64,000 bases of DNA from Hydractinia symbiolongicarpus (Eukaryota > Cnidaria > Hydrozoa > Anthoathecata > Hydractiniidae), in NCBI RefSeq assembly GCF_029227915.1, contig NC_079875.1, positions 29,884,001 to 29,948,000 on the forward strand, in the 5' to 3' direction. Under the pieces are notes generated by a model. That model had not been told where the DNA came from, made no database searches, and saw nothing but the letters and a program-made list of their open reading frames with translations. The position numbers and the translations under genes were made by a program. This document shows, in pieces, positions 59,836 to 64,000 of this stretch; the first letter of the stretch is position 1; every line of letters begins with the position of its first letter.

Positions 59836-60167
59836 AAGAGGTCAATAAAGAAGTTGTCGAAATAGATTCAGACGATCTGGGAGAAAAGGATGATGAGTTT
59901 TTAGTCGGACATTTACCCATTGAACTATCCAAACTAACGAAACAATTTTTGAAATCTGATAAAAACAACACGATGATCGCAAAAGTAACGGGAAAAAGGA
60001 AACGAGAGCTTGGCTTGGTCGTCCCTGCCAAGTTTCTTTGCTGTTCAACCAACAGTAAAATTGCAAACATTCTTTATGAGGAACTTAATAAGAAGAAATG
60101 TAAATTTAGCTATTTAGAACTTAATGTAAATGAATATTGCAATAAGAAGACTATAGAGTTCGAATAA
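59836..60167 (+). pseudogene. HIRAN-like coding fragment captured in pogo element
   Basis: The plus-strand frame is open from inside the transposase region, but protein-like text starts at EVVEIDSDDLGEKDDEFLVG and continues GHLPIELSKLTKQFLKSDKN, TMIAKVTGKRKRELGLVVPA, and KIANILYEELNKKKCKFSYL, ending in TAA at 60165-60167, about 20-30 bp from the inverted repeat. The VGHLPxExS followed by a TGxRxR and GLxVP motif resembles the C-terminal part of HIRAN-like domains seen in many cnidarian and molluscan proteins. The assignment is from memory. Its N-terminal part is absent. Confidence 0.5.
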
Positions 60168-60330
60168 AAGCATTGAAATCTCATTTTCTCTTGATTTTCT
60201 AATAAGCGCCGCATTTGAGGGTGCGGCGCTTATTAGAGGGCGGCGCTTATTTCGAAATTCGAATTTTAGGTGCGGCGCTTATTAGAGGGCGGCGCTTAAT
60301 AGAGGGCGGCGCTTATTGGAGGAAATACGG

Positions 60331-61440
60331 TAGTCTTTTCATAGCCATGTATAACTAATTTTGACAACTCGCCGTCAATGTATTCAGGGCTGTTTTTACC
60401 AAACGACATTTCCAGCAAGCACATTCTATCGTATATCGTCTTAAACACTGCGGCATGTATTTTTCAAACCCATCCCAATCGATTTAAAACATTTATTTGC
60501 AGCCTTATTTAATAAAATTACCAACAAATCGACCAGAAGAAATATCCTACACCTGATTAGCTACCATGAACATAGTATTAATTTCGTTATTTTTAAAGTT
60601 TTGTTTTTTCTTGTATATGCCCAATCAGTTTTGCTTTGTAATCTTTGCAAAAGTCTTTTTTACGCAAGTTTGCGTTACAGTAGTCTAACTAATCGTCTTC
60701 ACAGCATACTCGCATAATTTTACTTCATTATAACTTCTTCGTTTTAGAGCTTAGCACGTGACATATATGTTATACGACTTACTACACACCTTACAGACTA
60801 CATGTGCCAAACCTTCACCACCTGGACTGAAGAGTATGGTATAACCTGCTGACGAGTCATATCAAAGACTAAGTATAAATAGACACATTCTACGTAGGGA
60901 TTAGCTTGAGAATATCATTGATGTCTTACTAGCTCTTCAATTAAGCGCTGTGTGTGCTTTCACTGTTTCTGTATCTCATAAAAACGTGAAACACAGTTCC
61001 AATATTCTAATTGCTTAGCAGTGGCAACTGAAGAGGCTATGTTAAGTAAAGCGAGAATATAAGTAACTACATCGCAATTCAGGCGGAAGTAGTATTGTAA
61101 GACGGAAAGTTTAATGAGATGCTAGAAAATCTTTGTATTCTTCCCTTTACAGAAATGATCGGAAACATAATGGATTTCAGTTATACTCAAACAAACACCT
61201 ATGAATGTCAAAACATCTCCCACCTTTAACACAACAGTCACATCTATTGATACCATCCGCTAAGAACAAAAACTTTTGTTAAAAGTTGAAAAAAAGAAGA
61301 TTCGGCAGCTATATAATACACACCATATGTTTTTGAGGAGTGTCTGAAGTTTGTTCATTATTAACATCTTTGGCTATTCCATTTCATCAAATGGAAAAAA
61401 GTATAAATAATGATGACAACGTAAAAGGATATGTTTTCCT
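60331..61440. other. Spacer, nothing recognised
   Basis: AT-rich sequence without a sustained frame or matching repeat. Confidence 0.45.
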
Positions 61441-61450
61441 CCTTTTAGAA

Positions 61451-61803
61451 ATGTCCAACAAAAACATGCGAATGGCTTAATCGTCCAAACGTGGCTTTAT
61501 CAGAGTTGGCAGAAACTCTGGAAATCAATTCTAAGACCATCGAGGAAAAATGACCTTGCTTATATGTCGCAAGTTAAACAACATTGTAAAAGAATCTTGC
61601 AAGCTTTTAACAGAAAATCGGATGAACAAAAACCGTCAAAATCTAAATTAAAAAAAACATACATTGGCGGTAACAGGTGTCGCAATTCCCGAAAAGTTGT
61701 AATTCTGTTTTTATATTTAGATACCTGTCTTTTGTTGGCTATGCTTGCTGACGTGAATGAGGAGGACAGCGTTGCACCATCTGAAAAGTCGGAGAAACGA
61801 TAA
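61451..61803 (+). pseudogene. Broken coding relic
   Basis: After a good acceptor (TTTCCTCCTTTTAG) the text KCPTKTCEWLNRPNVALSEL, AETLEINSKTIEEK ends in TGA. Shifting frame continues DLAYMSQVKQHCKRILQAFN, RKSDEQKPSKSKLKKTYIGG up to a possible donor (GGCG|GTAACA). The two parts look like one protein broken by an indel. I do not recognise it. The remainder to 61803 is probably read-through of the intron. Confidence 0.35.
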
Positions 61804-63117
61804 AAATGGAATTGTAAAAAAGTAGTAAGAACTAGTCAGAGTGCAAACATGTGGTATTGCTACTATTTGTAAGTATTTTTAGAACTAAGCAACAAAACTT
61901 TACGGCGGGAATAATATAGCGCTTCATAAAGCTGAAATGGCATTTTATGGAAAGACATACATAGTTCTGATGCATTTTTAAAAACTTTAGAAACGACAAA
62001 TCATTTGACTTGTCACACACGGTGGAACATACGCTGTCACCTACTGCTTCATGATGAAAAAGTATATACTTTTCAGAGTATTAAATATCATAAAGGTGCT
62101 ATTACTTTATACCATAAATGACTCCATTATATATATGCCAATTTAGATAAAGGAAAAAGCACAATCAACAAATTACTACGTGCGCATGTGTTGACAAAAA
62201 ATATACTGTACCACAATGTGCAACGTGCCGACGCCCTTTGTTTTAGTCATTACGAGTAAGTTGTGAGTAATGCAAAAATTCCTTTTTGGAAAATAATGTA
62301 CAATTTGGCCTTGCAAGTGTTAAAACGGCAACTTGTGTGAAAGCAAAATTGACAGTGGTTCAACCAAGCTAAGTGGAAAAAAGGCATTCATTGTGAAATG
62401 TAGTATATATTGAAATCCTGGATTAGTTTTATTAGTTTTGGTAGTTTTACTTCTTTTTAAGTGCTATGGAAAGTGGGAAAAGTTTGGCTCTACTCCAGTC
62501 GCATCATTTGATAGCAACCTTTTTAGCAGTGGTTACTGAAAATGGCAACATTGATATTTGGTAGATGCTGTGCGCCAGTTTGGATATCCAAATCTTTTTA
62601 GAAGGTACTTTAACTTTAATTATGAATTGCTGTACATAAAATTATTTTTTAAATATACTTTTAGCCACCGTAGTTGGAAGAACTAATATAGCTAGCCAAA
62701 CGTACTCCAACAAACCTGTCTGGCCCAGAAACACTGCATATTTCACATGTGCTAGAGGAAATAATGAGAGGTTAAACGTACGGTTGAAATACAAATTGAT
62801 GGCTACAGAATCTCTTCACAGATACCAGGTCAGTTGAACTTTTCTTACACAAGAGAGATCCTGATATACCCTTTGTGAATGAAATGTTCTTATATTCGTT
62901 ATATTTAGAAACCTGGAACGTTCCATTATACAAACATATTTCTACTGTTTCGAGTTTATGCACAAGGGAACACATGCAAGGTCCAAGAGTACATGGATGT
63001 GTCCCAAATAGCAGCTCATATACCCAATGAGAACGAAGACTATGATTTTCAAGTAATTACTATCGTCAGTTTATATCCATAAACAAATAAATATGTCAAT
63101 TCTTTCATCTCTTATAA
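61804..63117. other. Spacer, nothing recognised
   Basis: AT-rich sequence with only short open stretches and no visible repeats. Confidence 0.4.
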
Positions 63118-63215
63118 TAATATGCTAAGTGTGTCCGTCTGTCTGTGACAGGCAAAGTTGATATCGTCATTTTCCTTTGATTTTGCCGAAAAAAATTTTT
63201 GATGTTGCCGAAAAA
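63118..63215 (-). repeat. Fragment of the Mutator-like inverted repeat
   Basis: ATAATATGCTAAGTGTG through GTCATTTTCCTTTGATTTTGCCG and TTGCCGAAAAAAATATGTC matches the inner end of the right arm at 47338-47440 in the same orientation. Only this inner portion is present. Confidence 0.5.
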
Positions 63216-64000
63216 AATATGTCTTCTTTGTGGTGAAAAGCCGCGAGTTTTGTGTGGTTTGTTAAATGAAGTTCTAGCACAAAGTAACGGAAATTGTGTT
63301 TGCAAAAAAGATGGCTGTCCTTTTTAAGCATTTGTCTTTTCTTGCCTTCAAAATAAATCTTTACAAAAGCATTTAAAAAAGGGCATGGTATATAAATGAA
63401 GTATATAAAGGTTTCTGTAAGGTTTGGTTATGTTTTTTGAAGTTTTGATGATATTATTGATGCGAGACATGTTTGTTAGCTAGCATCAACCACACCAACA
63501 GCTAACTAGCTATGTAGCTAGGAATTTATAAATTTGTAGCCATGTTCTTTATACCTAGCTAAGTCTCCAGTTTATATTTAAGTGACCAGCTATTAGCTGC
63601 TGTAGCTCCCTTATGTTAGCTTCGGTTTTATGTTGCTTTTTACATGTAAGCTAATCTTGGTGGTCTTTGCTAAGAATGTGACTGTAGCTAACTTATTTTA
63701 ATTGACATTTTAAGCTTAAATTAACAAGCCACAACAACTTTTAAAAAAGTGTTACATAATATTTAAGAAGAGTTTAAGGACTGTTTTTAAGCAAATAATG
63801 TATTTTTCACAATTAGTGTATGCAAATAATGTATTTTTCACATTTTGTGTAGTTAACTAAACTTATATACATCGGTTACATGCAATATGACGAAACGATT
63901 TTTATTTAACATGTAGTAATTCTGGTACCTTAAGTGTAGTGATTTTTGTTGTTCTAGATGTTCTGACTAAAATGTTTTTGTTTATGGCATTTTGTCTCAA
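63216..64000. other. Spacer with TAGCTA-rich tract
   Basis: A TAGCTA-rich segment spans about 63470-63680, and a short direct repeat of GCAAATAATGTATTTTTCAC lies at 63792-63841. No gene is seen. Confidence 0.45.

Larger units (their letters stand above)
58840..60330. mobile_element. Pogo-type DNA transposon, chimeric
   Basis: The termini CCGTATTTCCTCTAATAAGCG (left) and its near complement (right, ending GGAAATACGG) are flanked by TA on both sides, the target duplication typical of pogo/Tc1-mariner elements. Subterminal GC-rich repeats of GGCGGCGCTTATTAGAG occur near both ends in several copies. The 1491-bp interior holds the C-terminal half of a pogo transposase on the minus strand and an unrelated coding fragment on the plus strand. 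The element is non-autonomous: the DNA-binding part and first catalytic Asp are absent. Confidence 0.85.

Noticed and set aside
59842-60066. N-terminal part of the minus-strand 165-codon frame in the pogo element
   Set aside because: Upstream of about 59835 the minus-strand text is the shadow of the plus-strand HIRAN-like fragment and does not match the pogo transposase.

Overview
The window looks like a repeat-rich stretch of an AT-rich animal nuclear genome, most plausibly a cnidarian and perhaps a hydrozoan. This is inferred from spliced exons with GT-AG borders and from the mix of element families: an OTU-type Helitron, a Mutator-like element with long terminal inverted repeats, a pogo element with GGCGGCGCTTATTAGAG arms, an RT-bearing non-LTR retrotransposon tail, and TAGCTAGC-rich spacers. 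No search could be run, so the taxon stays an inference. No bacterial operon, CRISPR array, rRNA or convincing functional tRNA is present.

Layout. 1-1.9 kb is empty AT-rich sequence. 1.9-25.1 kb is one uninterrupted satellite array of about 185 copies of a 125-bp monomer carrying two dyad symmetries, with multi-kilobase blocks duplicated inside it. 25.1-28 kb holds a GC-rich hairpin block, TAGCTA-rich sequence, a small MITE, a tRNA-like repeat and the upstream region of a Helitron. 28-35.2 kb is a nearly complete Helitron: a hydrophobic leader ending in a 2A-like GDIESNPGP motif, then OTU protease, zinc ribbon, DUF6570-like, HUH Rep and Pif1-type helicase regions. Its main frame is interrupted by only two stop codons, followed by 144-bp tandem repeats. 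35.2-38.1 kb is spacer with two MITEs.

At 38.2-38.8 kb is the best candidate host gene: three exons encoding 129 residues with two exon-duplicated modules and an RGG tail. 39-41.5 kb contains hairpins, a MITE, a second tRNA-like repeat and TGCCT-rich minisatellite. 41.6-48.0 kb is a Mutator-like element with inverted repeats of about 1.06 and 0.67 kb that carry arrays of the CRE octamer TGACGTCA. Inside it are transposase fragments and several nested repeats. 48-58.8 kb is mostly decayed repeats plus several candidate minus-strand exons whose families I do not recognise. 58.84-60.33 kb is a TA-flanked pogo element in which the 5' half of the transposase is replaced by an oppositely oriented HIRAN-like fragment. 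60.3-64 kb is spacer with one broken coding relic and a fragment of the Mutator-like arm.

Apart from the RGG gene and perhaps some minus-strand exons, the window is built of mobile and satellite DNA. The most interesting observations are the 2A leader on the Helitron, a self-derived Rep fragment lying upstream of it, the exon-duplicated RGG gene, the CRE arrays in the Mutator-like arms, the chimeric pogo element and the dyad-bearing satellite.
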